The notes below the pieces were generated by a model. It had not been told where the DNA came from and did not search any database. It saw only the letters and a program-made list of their open reading frames with translations. Shown here one piece after another: positions 15,417-24,419 of a DNA stretch of 25,189 bases (its first letter is position 1; every line of letters begins with the position of its first letter). The DNA comes from Alphaproteobacteria bacterium (GTDB taxonomy: Bacteria > Pseudomonadota > Alphaproteobacteria > CACIAM-22H2): NCBI GenBank assembly GCA_016869415.1, contig VGEI01000011.1, positions 1-25,189 on the forward strand, written 5' to 3'. Made by a program: the position numbers and the translations under genes.

Positions 15417-16394
15417 ATGACGATCCTGAAGCGCGCGGCACTGGCCGCGGCCGTTGCCTTTGCGGTTCTTGCTGCACTACCAGCTTCGGCCCAGCAATGG
15501 CCGACCAAGCCGGTGAAGTTCATCGTCCCCTTCCCGCCCGGCGGCTCGGTCGATCCGCTCGCCCGCCTGCTCGGTGCCAAGCTGGGCGAAGCACTGGGCC
15601 AGCAATTCGTCGTCGAAAACCGGCCCGGCGCCTCGGGCTCGCTGGGGGCCGGCATCGCCGCGCGCTCGCCGGCCGACGGCTACACTTTCCTCTTCGTCTT
15701 CGACACCCATGCGGTCAATCCGGCGCTGATGCCCGATCTGCCGTTCAACACCGAAAAGGATCTCGCCCCGGTGATGCTGGTCGGCACCGCGCCGATGGCC
15801 ATCGCCACCAATCCCAACAAGCCCTACAAGACCTTCGCCGATGTCGTCGCCGCGGCGAAGGCCAAGCCCGACACCGTCACCTACGGTTCGGTCGGCAGCG
15901 GCAGCCTCGGCCATCTGGCGGTGACGCTGGTGCAGCAGCCGCTGGGCATCAAGCTGGTGCACGTGCCCTACCGTGGCGGCGGCCCGATGACCCAGGACGC
16001 GCTCGGCGGCCATGTCGAGCTGGCCATCGGCTCGGTCGCGGTACTCGCCAGTCACATCAAGGCAGACTCCCTGCGGGCGGTGGTGCAGACAGGCGACAAG
16101 CGCTCGCATGTCATCCCGGACGTGCCCACGCTGGCGGAGAGCGGCCTGCCCGGCTTCTCGGCTGTGGCTTGGTGGGGCATCTTCGCGCCCACCGGCACTC
16201 CCGCGCCGATCATGCAGAAGATTCACGGCGAGCTGGTCAAGGCGATCAACCTGCCGGACGTGAGGAAGACGCTCACCGAGAACCTCGGCATGGACGTTCA
16301 GGCTTCGTCGCCCGCCGACCTGCAGAAGTTCCTGGCCAGCGAGATGAGCCGCTGGGCCAGAGTGATAAAGGAGAACAACATCAAGGCGGAGTAA
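15417..16394 (+). CDS. Bug/TctC-family tripartite tricarboxylate receptor
   Basis: A 325-residue periplasmic substrate-binding protein. A Sec signal peptide spans residues 1-25 (KRAALAAAVAFAVLAALPASA, cleavage before QQWP). The mature start WPTKPVKFIVPFPPGGSVD and the blocks VVENRPGASGSLG, VHVPYRGGGPMTQDALGGHVEL and VPTLAESGLPGF are typical of the Bug family, which captures organic acids for TctAB permeases. No tctA or tctB is seen in the window, so it is an orphan receptor here, a common situation in this family. GGAGGAG directly upstream of the ATG is a strong ribosome-binding site. The gap to the GlcG-like gene is 68 bp, so the two may be cotranscribed or separate. Confidence 0.92.
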   Translation: MTILKRAALAAAVAFAVLAALPASAQQWPTKPVKFIVPFPPGGSVDPLARLLGAKLGEALGQQFVVENRPGASGSLGAGIAARSPADGYTFLFVFDTHAVNPALMPDLPFNTEKDLAPVMLVGTAPMAIATNPNKPYKTFADVVAAAKAKPDTVTYGSVGSGSLGHLAVTLVQQPLGIKLVHVPYRGGGPMTQDALGGHVELAIGSVAVLASHIKADSLRAVVQTGDKRSHVIPDVPTLAESGLPGFSAVAWWGIFAPTGTPAPIMQKIHGELVKAINLPDVRKTLTENLGMDVQASSPADLQKFLASEMSRWARVIKENNIKAE

Positions 16395-16440
16395 CTTCAG
16401 AAGAGTGTCATGCCCGCTTTCGCGGAGACGGCGGCTGTTC
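16395..16440. repeat. REP-like hairpin between convergent genes
   Basis: This 46-bp gap between the Bug gene and the lyase gene contains CATGCCCGCTTTCGCGG, in which CCGC and GCGG pair around a 4-nt loop. It resembles the extragenic hairpin repeats built on CCCGCGAAAGCGGG found in many alphaproteobacteria. It could end transcription or stabilise mRNA on both sides. Confidence 0.4.
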
Positions 16441-17787
16441 TTATGTCTCCCGCTTCGCCAGCACCCGGTCGGTCATCGCCGCGGCCGCACCTAGATAGTT
16501 GGCCGGATCGCACAGCCGCCTGAGCGCGACCGAATCGATCGCCTGTTTCACCGCCGGCCGCTTGTCGAGAACCTCGAACAGCGTGGTCTTCTTCGCCAGC
16601 GCCTCGCGGCAGGCCTCGTAGACCAGGTCGTGGGCCTGCTGCCGTCCCAGATGCGGGGCGAACCCCATCATCACCGCCTCGGCGACAATCAAGCCGCCGG
16701 TCGCCTCGAGATTGAGGCGCATGCGCGCGGGATCGACCTCCAGCCCCTCGAGCATGGCCTTCGCCTGGGCCAGCGCCCCGGCGGCCAGGATGAAGCTCTC
16801 GGGCAGAGCGATCCATTCGATGTGCCAGGGACCGCTGGCGCGCTCGAAATCCTGCACCATGGCATCGAGCATCAGCCCGGCCTGCTGGCGTACCGCCTTG
16901 GCATTGGCGACCAGCAGCTCCGACGAAATCGGGTTGCGCTTCTGCGGCATCGTGCTGGACGCCCCGCGATGCGAGGCGAAGGGCTCGAAGACTTCGCCGA
17001 TTTCCGTTGCCATCAGCAGCATGACGTCGAAACCGATCTTGCCCAGCGAACCGGTAATCAGGCCGAGGAACTGCACGGTCTCGACCAGGCCGTCGCGCGC
17101 CACATGCCAGGTGATGTCGGGCTCGGCGAGGCCGAGCTCCTCCGCATAAGCGCGACGGACCTCCAACCCCTTTTCGCCCAGCGAGGCGAGCGTGCCGGCA
17201 GCCCCACCCAGCTGCGCCACCAGCACGCGGGGGCGAAGCTGGTGCAACCGTTCCCGGTGGCGCTCCGTCATCGACAGCCAGATTGCCGCCTTCTGCCCAA
17301 AGGTGATGGGCAGCGCCTGCTGCAGGTGAGTTCGCCCCGCCATCGGTGTGTCGCGATAGCGTTGCGCGAGACCCGCCAGCGCCTTGGAGATGGCCGCGAG
17401 ATCGCGCTCGATCAGGTCTAGGGCCTCGCGCACCTGCAGCACGACGGCGGTGTCCATGATGTCCTGGGTGGTAGCGCCCCAGTGCACATAGCGTCCCGCC
17501 TCACCCAGCCTGGCTGACAGCTGTTTCACCAAGCCGACGATCGGGTAGCCGACATTCTCCGCATCGCGCTTGAGCTGCTCGCGGTCGAGGGCCACCTCGC
17601 CCGCCTTGGTGGCGATGCTGGCCGCGGCCTGCGCCGGAATGACGCCGACCCGCCCCTGGGCCACGGCCAGCGCCACTTCGGCCCGGACATAGGCCTTGAG
17701 CGTGAAGTCGTCGCTGAACACAGCCCGCATCTCGGCGGTGCCGAAAACGTCCTTGAAGATGTCGCTGTCGAGAACCGTCGAAGCCAT
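16441..17787 (-). CDS. Aspartase/fumarase superfamily lyase (PcaB/PurB-like)
   Basis: A 448-residue enzyme of the superfamily that includes adenylosuccinate lyase, argininosuccinate lyase and 3-carboxy-cis,cis-muconate cycloisomerase. The signature GASSTMPQKRNPISSE (275-290) holds the catalytic serine loop. WGATTQD (103-109) and GRTHLQQA (151-158) are the other two active-site blocks. The sequence is closest in style to 3-carboxy-cis,cis-muconate cycloisomerase, but the substrate cannot be assigned by eye. It follows the fused TRAP permease by 37 bp on the same strand, suggesting it acts on the imported acid. No other protocatechuate genes are nearby, which argues against a standard pca role. 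Confidence 0.86.
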   Translation of the reverse strand: MASTVLDSDIFKDVFGTAEMRAVFSDDFTLKAYVRAEVALAVAQGRVGVIPAQAAASIATKAGEVALDREQLKRDAENVGYPIVGLVKQLSARLGEAGRYVHWGATTQDIMDTAVVLQVREALDLIERDLAAISKALAGLAQRYRDTPMAGRTHLQQALPITFGQKAAIWLSMTERHRERLHQLRPRVLVAQLGGAAGTLASLGEKGLEVRRAYAEELGLAEPDITWHVARDGLVETVQFLGLITGSLGKIGFDVMLLMATEIGEVFEPFASHRGASSTMPQKRNPISSELLVANAKAVRQQAGLMLDAMVQDFERASGPWHIEWIALPESFILAAGALAQAKAMLEGLEVDPARMRLNLEATGGLIVAEAVMMGFAPHLGRQQAHDLVYEACREALAKKTTLFEVLDKRPAVKQAIDSVALRRLCDPANYLGAAAAMTDRVLAKRET

Positions 17788-17824
17788 GAGCGCCGCAGTG
17801 GTGAAAGCGCCGTCCGACGGCGCC

Positions 17825-19699
17825 CTACACCTTGGCGGCGGCCGGCGCCGGCGTAAAGCGCTGAATGGCGGCGATGCCGGCCACGGCGAGGGCGCCGAGC
17901 AGGTCGGTCAGCCAGTCGGGATCGATAAGCCCGATCGCCGCGAGCACCAGCACGGCGCTCTCCCAGTGGCGGCTCCGGCGCAGCAGGTAGCCATGCAGGC
18001 CGGCCGCCAGCACCAGACAGCCGATCGAGGCGCTGACGGTCGCCTGGATGATCTCAGGCCATTCGCCGATCATGAGGATCGCCGGCTGATAGACGAACAT
18101 GAAGGGGACGATGAACCCGGCGGCGCCGATACGAACCGCCGCCAGGCCGGAGGCCCAGAGGTCGGACTTGGCGAGGCTCGCGGCCGCGTAGACCGCCAAC
18201 GCCACCGGCGGCGTGATGGCCGATAGGATGGCGAAGTAGAAGGCGAACATATGGGCTGCCGGAACCAGCGCACCGAGCTTGATCAGCGCCGGCACGAGCA
18301 GCGAGGTCATCACGATGTAGGCCGGCGTCGTCGGCATACCCATGCCGAGCACGATGCCGGCGATACCGGTCAGCGCCAGTGCCAGGAACAGCGTGTTCTG
18401 GGCCAGGGCAACGACGAACTGGGTAAAGACGATGCCGAGCCCGGTCAGCGTGACGATGCCGATGATGATGCCGGCGCAGGCGCAAGCCAGGGCTACGGCC
18501 AAGGCGTTGCGCGCCCCGTCGACCAGGGCGTCGATGACGTTCGGGATGGTGACGCAGTCGCGCGTGCTGGCACGCAGCGCCGCGACGGGGAAGCATGCGA
18601 GCGTGCCAACGAAGGCGGACATGGGGGCGCTGTAGCCGGAATACATGCCGATCAGGATAATCAGGATCGGAATGAAGAGATGGCCACGCTCGCGAAACGT
18701 CTTGGACAGCGGCGGCAACTCGAAGCGCGGGACGCCATGCAGACCCACCCGCTTGGCCTCAAAATGCACGGCGCCGAAGCAGGCCAGGTAGTAGAGCAGC
18801 GCCGGAATGAGCGCCCACAGGGTGACCTGGGCGTAGGAGACCTGCAGGAACTCCGCCATCACGAAGGCGGCCGCCCCCATGATCGGCGGCATGATCTGTC
18901 CGCCGGTCGAAGCGACCGCCTCCACCGCCGCGGCGAAGGGGGGCCGGAAGCCGGTGCGCTTCATCAGCGGAATCGAGATCGGCCCATCGACCATCACGTT
19001 GGCGACCGCGCTACCGGAAATGGTGCCGAACAGGCTGGAGCTGACCACTGCCACCTTGCCCGGACCGCCCGCCGTATGGCCGGTGATACCGAGAGCGAAA
19101 TCCATGAAGAGCTGGCCGGTACCCGTGCGTTCCATGAAGCTGCCGAACAGCACGAAGACGATCACGTAGGTCGCCGACACACCCAGCGTCGGCCCGAAGA
19201 TGCCTTCGGTCGTCATGAACAGCTGATCCATCAGCCGCTCCGGCTCCACCTGCGCAACGAGCAGGGCGTAAGCCAGGAAGATGGCGGCGGTGATGGGCAG
19301 GGCAAGCCCGATGACCCGGCGCGTCGCCTCGATCACCAGGAGAGTGAGGGCGATGGCTCCTGCCATGTCGCCGAGGGAGAGGTCGTCGATGTAATAGATC
19401 CGGGTGGTGACGTACTCGAAATTGACGAACAGATACCCGATTGCGGCGACCGTCAGCCCAAGCGGCAGATAGTCGAGCAGCACCGGCGTTCCCTCGGTCT
19501 TTCCGCTCAGCCGATAAGCGAGGAAGATCAGGGTCATCGCAAAGAGCAGGTGGGTGCCGCGAAAGATCATGGCCTCCGGCTGCCCCGTGGCGATTACCCA
19601 CATGTGATAGAGCGACATCGCCACGGCGACGGCGCCGAAGGCGGCGCGCACCAAGCCGGCGTGCGTCGTTTCGAAGCGGAAATGCTCGGACAGAGTCAT
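17825..19699 (-). CDS. Fused TRAP transporter permease (4TM-12TM)
   Basis: A 624-residue membrane protein combining the small (DctQ-like) and large (DctM-like) subunits of a TRAP transporter, the usual partner of TAXI receptors. Hydrophobic segments run nearly throughout, with the DctM-type loops SGSAVANVMVDGPISIPLMKRTGF and GGQIMPPIMGAAAFVMAEF in the middle and GIVLGMGMPTTPAYIVMTSLLVPAL in the second half. It uses an ion gradient to import an organic acid. ATG 19699 lies 82 bp after the TAXI receptor stop, with two hairpins between. The lyase gene follows after 37 bp. Confidence 0.92.
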   Translation of the reverse strand: MTLSEHFRFETTHAGLVRAAFGAVAVAMSLYHMWVIATGQPEAMIFRGTHLLFAMTLIFLAYRLSGKTEGTPVLLDYLPLGLTVAAIGYLFVNFEYVTTRIYYIDDLSLGDMAGAIALTLLVIEATRRVIGLALPITAAIFLAYALLVAQVEPERLMDQLFMTTEGIFGPTLGVSATYVIVFVLFGSFMERTGTGQLFMDFALGITGHTAGGPGKVAVVSSSLFGTISGSAVANVMVDGPISIPLMKRTGFRPPFAAAVEAVASTGGQIMPPIMGAAAFVMAEFLQVSYAQVTLWALIPALLYYLACFGAVHFEAKRVGLHGVPRFELPPLSKTFRERGHLFIPILIILIGMYSGYSAPMSAFVGTLACFPVAALRASTRDCVTIPNVIDALVDGARNALAVALACACAGIIIGIVTLTGLGIVFTQFVVALAQNTLFLALALTGIAGIVLGMGMPTTPAYIVMTSLLVPALIKLGALVPAAHMFAFYFAILSAITPPVALAVYAAASLAKSDLWASGLAAVRIGAAGFIVPFMFVYQPAILMIGEWPEIIQATVSASIGCLVLAAGLHGYLLRRSRHWESAVLVLAAIGLIDPDWLTDLLGALAVAGIAAIQRFTPAPAAAKV

Positions 19700-19720
19700 G
19701 CCGGAATTCAGCCCCCCGCG

Positions 19721-19773
19721 GGCGCGCCGCAGCGCGCCGGGGCGGCTCCTCTCTGAAAGGAGGAGGCCGCCCC
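19721..19773 (-). repeat. Tandem hairpins between TAXI receptor and permease
   Basis: Read on the minus strand, GGGGCGGC-C-TCCTC pairs with GAGGAGCCGCCCC (19773-19739; 13 bp with one bulge), then GGCGCGC pairs with GCGCGCC (19738-19721; 7 bp with a 4-nt loop). No T-run follows, so mRNA stabilisation or partial attenuation is more likely than full termination. Confidence 0.7.
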
Positions 19774-19781
19774 GCTCGTCG

Positions 19782-20729
19782 TCACATCGTCAAACCGGCT
19801 TCCGTGTAGAACTTCTTCGCGCCGGGATGGAACGGCACGCCGATGTCCTCTGCCATGGCCTTGACGGTCAGACCGTCGATGGCCTTAACCACGGCGACCA
19901 TGCCGGGGATATTCGAGCCGATCGACTTCATGATCGAGTAGACGTGGTTCTCGGGCAGCTTGCACGAGGCGATGAGGTGTGTGGCGTAGCCGATGACCTG
20001 CACGGCCTTGTCCTGCTTCGGATAGGTGCCGGGCTTGATCGTCTCCAGCGTGTAGCCGGGATTGATCTTCTTCATGTCGGCGAGGTTCGACGCCAGGTCG
20101 ATGATGTTGATCGTCTTCGACGAGGCGACGTCCATCACCGCGCCCGACGGGATCGTCGTGCCGACGAAGATCGCCTGAGCGTGGCCGTCCTGCATCTGAG
20201 ACACGCCGTCGGTGTAGGACAGGAAGCTGACCTTCATGTCGTTATAGGTCAGGCCGTTGACCTTGAGCAGGTCGCGGGTGATCTGCTCGGCGGTGTTGCC
20301 GCGCGGCTGGGTGGTGATCGACTTGCCCTTGAGATCCTTGATCGACTTGATGCCGGAGTCGGCGTAGACGACCGGCTGGAAGAACTGCGGATAGAGCGTC
20401 GCCAGGTTGCAGACGTTCTTATGCGGGGTCTTGAAGGGCTCGGCGCCGTTGATCGCATCGACCGTGGAGATCGAGTTGCCGAAGCCGATCTCGGCCTTGC
20501 CTTCCTCGACACCACGCACGTTGGCGATGCCGGCGCCCGGCAGCGATTGGATGGTGACGCCCGGAATCGCCTTCTCCCACATGTCCTTGAATGCGCCGCC
20601 CAGCGGCACCCAAACGCCGCCCTGCGGGCCGGTCATCAGGCGATAGGTCTGGGCCGAAGCCTCGCCGCCGGCCAGCAGGCCGAGCGCGAGCGCCGCACCA
20701 CCGAAAGTCAGCATTGCTTTGCGGGTCAT
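19782..20729 (-). CDS. TAXI-family TRAP substrate-binding protein
   Basis: A 315-residue periplasmic receptor of the TRAP-associated extracytoplasmic immunogenic protein family. A Sec signal peptide covers residues 1-26 (cleavage after ASA, before QTYRLMTG). The blocks GPQGGVWVPLG, ELGFGNSIST-type (EIGFGNSISTVDA) and SITTQPRGNTAEQITRD are characteristic of TAXI proteins. It delivers an unidentified small acid to the fused permease encoded next. ATG 20729 is preceded by a strong AGGGAGG. It is the first gene of a three-gene unit with the permease and the lyase. Confidence 0.92.
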   Translation of the reverse strand: MTRKAMLTFGGAALALGLLAGGEASAQTYRLMTGPQGGVWVPLGGAFKDMWEKAIPGVTIQSLPGAGIANVRGVEEGKAEIGFGNSISTVDAINGAEPFKTPHKNVCNLATLYPQFFQPVVYADSGIKSIKDLKGKSITTQPRGNTAEQITRDLLKVNGLTYNDMKVSFLSYTDGVSQMQDGHAQAIFVGTTIPSGAVMDVASSKTINIIDLASNLADMKKINPGYTLETIKPGTYPKQDKAVQVIGYATHLIASCKLPENHVYSIMKSIGSNIPGMVAVVKAIDGLTVKAMAEDIGVPFHPGAKKFYTEAGLTM

Positions 20730-20764
20730 TCACATGCCTCCCTTGAAAATATTGCCCGAACCGA

Positions 20765-20774
20765 GGGTTAACCC
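20765..20774. promoter_or_regulatory. Palindrome GGGTTAACCC in the TAXI leader
   Basis: A perfect 10-bp palindrome about 36 bp before the TAXI receptor start. It could be an operator for a regulator encoded elsewhere. No regulator gene lies in this region, so this is only a candidate. Confidence 0.3.
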
Positions 20775-20824
20775 CTCTTGGGACGGGGGTTCCCGGCGAT
20801 TAAAGCACAACTGACGCGACGGCC

Positions 20825-20866
20825 AAAAGCGCCAAGTCACCCGTTGGACAACACCCGGTTTGGCGC
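20825..20866 (-). terminator. Candidate terminator behind the dehydratase gene
   Basis: On the minus strand GCGCCAA (20866-20860) pairs with TTGGCGC (20835-20829), enclosing a short inner GTTG/CAAC hairpin, and is followed by TTTT. It lies 14 bp after the dehydratase stop and would separate that operon from the TAXI operon. Confidence 0.45.
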
Positions 20867-20879
20867 GCAAGAGAGCCGT

Positions 20880-22604
20880 TCAGTGGATTTCCGGCTCCGG
20901 AATCGGCGCGCGGCCCTCGAGAAAGTCGTAGTCGCAGCCCTTGTCGGCCTGGGTGACATGCAGGCTGTGCAGCAGGCCGAAGCCGCGCGGATATTTGGGT
21001 GCTGGCTTTTTCCACGCCGCCTTGCGCCTGGCCAGCTCGGCGTCGCTGACCTTGAGGTTCAGCTTCCGCGCCGCGACGTCGAGCTCGATGATGTCGCCCT
21101 CCTGCACCAGGGCCAACGGCCCGCCGACGAAGGATTCCGGCGCCACATGCAAGACGCAGGCGCCGTAGCTCGTGCCGCTCATGCGCCCGTCCGAGATGCG
21201 CACCATGTCGCGCACCCCCTGCTTGAGCAGCTTCTGTGGGATCGGCAGCTGGCCCCATTCCGGGAAACCGGGACCGCCCAGCGGGCCGGCGTTCTGCAGC
21301 ACCAGGACAGAGTCCTTGGTGACGTTGAGGTTCGGGTCATCGAGCCGCGCGTTCATGTCGTTGTAGTCCTTGAACACGACGGCGGGGCCCGAGTGCTTGA
21401 GCAGGTGCGGCTCGACCGCCGGCGGCTTGATCACGGCACCGTTCGGGCAGAGATTGCCGCGCAGCACCGCCACTCCGCCCTCCGGGGCCAGCGGCTTGTT
21501 GCGGGGCAGGATGACATCCTCCTGGTAGACCTTGGCGCCCTCGATGTTATCGCCGAGCGTCTTGCCGTTGGCGGTCCTACAGTCGAGGTGCAGCAGGTCC
21601 CGGAGCTGGACCATCAGCGCGCGGATGCCGCCCGCGTAGTAGAAATCCTCCATCAGGTACTTGCCCGACGGCCGGACGTTGCACAAGAACGGCGTGGCGC
21701 GCGACAGGGCATCGAACTTGTCGAGGTCGAGCTCGGCGCCGGCGCGCCCGGCCATGGCGATCAGATGGACGATCGAGTTGGTCGAGCCGCCCATCGACAT
21801 GGCGACACGCACCGCATTCTCGAAGGCCCGGGTGGTCATCAGATCGGTCGGCTTGAGATCTTCCCAGACCATCTCGACGATACGCCGGCCGGAAAGCGAG
21901 GCCATGCGCGAATGGTTCGAATCGGGCGCCGGGATCGACGAGGCACCTGGCAGGGTCATGCCCAGCGATTCGGCAATGGCAGCCATGGTGGAAGCCGTAC
22001 CCATGGTCATGCAGGTGCCGAAGGACCGGGCGATGCCGTCCTCGATCTCGCCCCACTCCTTGTCGCTGATGTTGCCGGCGCGCTTCTCAGCCCAGTATTT
22101 CCATACGTCCGAGCCAGAGCCCAGGGTCTTGTCCTGCCAATAGCCGCGCAGCATCGGCCCGGCCGGCACGACGATCGCCGGCAGGTTCATGCTGGCCGCG
22201 CCCATGAGCATGCCCGGGATCGACTTGTCGCAGCCGCCCAGCAGCACGGCGCCGTCGATCGGGTTGGCGCGCAGAAGCTCCTCGGTCTCCATCGCCAGGA
22301 AGTTGCGGTAGAGCATGGTGGTCGGCTTCATTATCGTCTCGCCGGGCGAGAGCGCCGGCATCTCCATGGGGAAGCCGCCGGCCTGCCAGATGCCGCGCTT
22401 CACCTCCTCGGCGCGGGTGCGCAGATGGGTGTGGCAGGGATTGGCCTCGCTCCACAGGTTGATGATGCCAATGACCGGCTTGCCGGCGTAATCCTGAGCG
22501 GCGTAGCCCTGCTGCTTGGTGCGCGAGCGGTGGCCGAAGGAGCGCATGTCTTCGGCTCCGTACCAGCGGTGGCTACGCAATTCCTCAGGCTTCTTCTTAG
22601 CCAT
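20880..22604 (-). CDS. IlvD/Edd-family sugar-acid dehydratase (arabinonate dehydratase-like)
   Basis: A 574-residue iron-sulfur dehydratase. The cluster ligands appear as C57 (NPCHTH), C125 (GGCDKSIPG) and C198 (GTCMTMGTAST), each two residues before Cys59, Cys127 and Cys200 reported for Rhizobium leguminosarum L-arabinonate dehydratase, and the lysine after the second Cys (K127) matches its metal-binding lysine. This suggests a [2Fe-2S] aldonic-acid dehydratase rather than the branched-chain IlvD, but the exact substrate is uncertain. ATG 22604 was chosen over a TTG at 22640. It follows dctM by 36 bp, so it probably acts on the acid imported by that TRAP system. Confidence 0.9.
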   Translation of the reverse strand: MAKKKPEELRSHRWYGAEDMRSFGHRSRTKQQGYAAQDYAGKPVIGIINLWSEANPCHTHLRTRAEEVKRGIWQAGGFPMEMPALSPGETIMKPTTMLYRNFLAMETEELLRANPIDGAVLLGGCDKSIPGMLMGAASMNLPAIVVPAGPMLRGYWQDKTLGSGSDVWKYWAEKRAGNISDKEWGEIEDGIARSFGTCMTMGTASTMAAIAESLGMTLPGASSIPAPDSNHSRMASLSGRRIVEMVWEDLKPTDLMTTRAFENAVRVAMSMGGSTNSIVHLIAMAGRAGAELDLDKFDALSRATPFLCNVRPSGKYLMEDFYYAGGIRALMVQLRDLLHLDCRTANGKTLGDNIEGAKVYQEDVILPRNKPLAPEGGVAVLRGNLCPNGAVIKPPAVEPHLLKHSGPAVVFKDYNDMNARLDDPNLNVTKDSVLVLQNAGPLGGPGFPEWGQLPIPQKLLKQGVRDMVRISDGRMSGTSYGACVLHVAPESFVGGPLALVQEGDIIELDVAARKLNLKVSDAELARRKAAWKKPAPKYPRGFGLLHSLHVTQADKGCDYDFLEGRAPIPEPEIH

Positions 22605-22640
22605 GGTTCCCGGACCCCTACGAAAGGCTGAGGGACGCAA

Positions 22641-23942
22641 TTAGCCCATCGTGCGGGGCAGCACCAGCGAAATCCACGGAAAGGCGCAGAGGATGATCAG
22701 GCGCAGGATGTCCGCGACGATGAAGGGCGACACGCCCCGGTAGATGGCGACCAGGCTGACGTCGCGGGCGATCGAGTTGATGACGAAGACGTTCATGCCG
22801 ACCGGTGGGCAGATCAGGCCCAGCGTTACCGTCATGACGATGATCACGCCGAACCAGATCGGATCGAAGCCGAGCCCCATCATCACCGGAAAGACGATCG
22901 GCACGGTGAGCAGGACCATGGCGAGCTCATCCATCACCGCGCCGAGAATAAAATAGCCGATGAGGATGAGGGTCAGGACCCCGTAAGGGCCTATGGGGAG
23001 CTCGACCAGGAACTGAGTAACGTTCTGGGTCGTCTGGGTGATGGTCAGGAAATAGCCGAAGAGGAAAGCGCCGATCACGATGGTGAAGATCGCCGCCGTG
23101 GTGCGCAGCGAGTCCACCAGACTCGCCATGATCTGCGAGGCGTTGAGGCGCCCGCGCACGATACCGATGATGAGGGCGCCGACCGCGCCCATTCCGGCCG
23201 CCTCAGTGATGGTGAACATGCCGGCGTACATGCCGCCGATGACGAAGATGAATAGCGCCAGCGTCGCCCAGATGTCGCGCAGGCTTGTCCAACGCTCGGA
23301 CCAGCTATGCCTGGGCCCGCGCGGCATGCTCTCCGGCCGGCGCCAACCGATGATCTGGACCGTCGCCACATAGAGGCCGATCGCCAGAAGACCGGGAAGC
23401 AGCCCGGACATGAACAGGCGGGTGATGTCCTGCTCCGTCAGGATGCCGTAGAGCACGAAGATGGTCGAAGGCGGGATCATGATGCCGAGAGTGCCACCGG
23501 CCGCGATCACGCCAGTGGCGAAGCCCGGGTGGTATCCAGCCTGGCGCATCTCGGGCAGGGCGACATTGGTCATGGTCGCGGCGGTGGCCACCGAGGAGCC
23601 ATTGATGGCGGCGAAGCCGCCGCAGGCGAAGATCGTTGCCAGGGCGAGGCCGCCGCGGAAATGTCCGAGCCAGGCGTTCGAAGCGCGAAACAGCTCGCGG
23701 CTCATACCCGAGGACGAGGCGAATGCGCCCATCAGCACGAACATCGGGATGACCGAAAAATTGTAGTCGGTCACCGTGCGGATCGGCGAATGCATGAGCA
23801 GGCGAAGGCCCGGCCCCCAATCGGTCAGCAGGGCGAAACCGCCCGCCCCGACGATGCCCATGGCGATGCCGATGGGCACCCGTATCGCCATCAGGGCAAA
23901 GAGCGCGACGAAACCGCCGATGGCGATGGCGGTCTTATCCAT
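22641..23942 (-). CDS. dctM: TRAP transporter large permease DctM
   Basis: A 433-residue membrane protein with about twelve hydrophobic segments, the ion-coupled channel of a TRAP transporter. Typical DctM blocks are IPMFVLMGAFASSSGMS, CGGFAAINGSSVATAATMTNVALPEMRQAGYHPGFATG and GTLGIMIPPSTIFVLYGILTEQDI. The later loop LGLICPPVGMNVFVIN is also family-like. Its ATG overlaps the end of dctQ by 8 nt. The dehydratase gene follows. The gene is standard in length, and the substrate is probably a sugar acid given the downstream gene. Confidence 0.95.
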   Translation of the reverse strand: MDKTAIAIGGFVALFALMAIRVPIGIAMGIVGAGGFALLTDWGPGLRLLMHSPIRTVTDYNFSVIPMFVLMGAFASSSGMSRELFRASNAWLGHFRGGLALATIFACGGFAAINGSSVATAATMTNVALPEMRQAGYHPGFATGVIAAGGTLGIMIPPSTIFVLYGILTEQDITRLFMSGLLPGLLAIGLYVATVQIIGWRRPESMPRGPRHSWSERWTSLRDIWATLALFIFVIGGMYAGMFTITEAAGMGAVGALIIGIVRGRLNASQIMASLVDSLRTTAAIFTIVIGAFLFGYFLTITQTTQNVTQFLVELPIGPYGVLTLILIGYFILGAVMDELAMVLLTVPIVFPVMMGLGFDPIWFGVIIVMTVTLGLICPPVGMNVFVINSIARDVSLVAIYRGVSPFIVADILRLIILCAFPWISLVLPRTMG

Positions 23943-24408
23943 TCATCACGCTCCGGCCGATGGCCAGGCGCCAGGTGCGGATCAGAGCCAGGACCGCGGC
24001 GCAGGCAATACCCAGCGAGGCCAACACGTAGTAGGGCCAGATCTGGACACCCAACTCACTCGAGACCTGGTTGCCGTCATAGGTGCTGACCACCTTGGCG
24101 TAGAGCATCCAGGCGAAGACGATCAGGAAGGCCGCGGTGATGAGCGTCGCCGCAACGTCGATGGCCCGTTTCCAGGCTGGCGCGGCCATCTCCCAAAGAA
24201 TGTCGACGACGATGTGCTTGCCCTCATAGGTCGTCGAGGCGATCCCCCAGAAGATGGCGATCCCCTGGAACATGCAGGCAAGGAAGAAGCCGTCGGGAAT
24301 GCCCGTCGAAAAGACGTAGCGGAGAACAGCCGAGAAGAAGGTGAGCGCCGCCACGATGCCGAGAAACGCGCCGGCAGCCTTCTCGACGATCAGGATGAAG
24401 CGATCCAA
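23935..24408 (-). CDS. dctQ: TRAP transporter small permease DctQ
   Basis: A protein of about 157 residues with four hydrophobic segments (AAGAFLGIVAALTFFSAVLRYVF, FFLACMFQGIAIFWGIA, VAATLITAAFLIVFAWML and YYVLASLGIACAAVLALIRTW), the DctQ layout. No ATG is well placed; TTG 24408 is chosen because GGGGGCAGGG directly precedes it and the protein then starts just before the first membrane segment (MDRFILIVEKAAG). The longer open frame upstream runs through a terminator-like hairpin and is not credible. It overlaps dctM by 8 nt. Confidence 0.86.
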   Translation of the reverse strand: MDRFILIVEKAAGAFLGIVAALTFFSAVLRYVFSTGIPDGFFLACMFQGIAIFWGIASTTYEGKHIVVDILWEMAAPAWKRAIDVAATLITAAFLIVFAWMLYAKVVSTYDGNQVSSELGVQIWPYYVLASLGIACAAVLALIRTWRLAIGRSVMNG

Positions 24409-24419
24409 CCCTGCCCCCG

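Noticed and set aside
18251..19756. 501-codon plus-strand open frame opposite the fused TRAP permease
   Set aside because: The product is His/Gly/Asp-rich and non-hydrophobic, as expected for the complement of a membrane protein gene.
20778..22631. 617-codon plus-strand open frame opposite the dehydratase
   Set aside because: The dehydratase has all three cluster cysteines in family context; the antisense frame resembles nothing.
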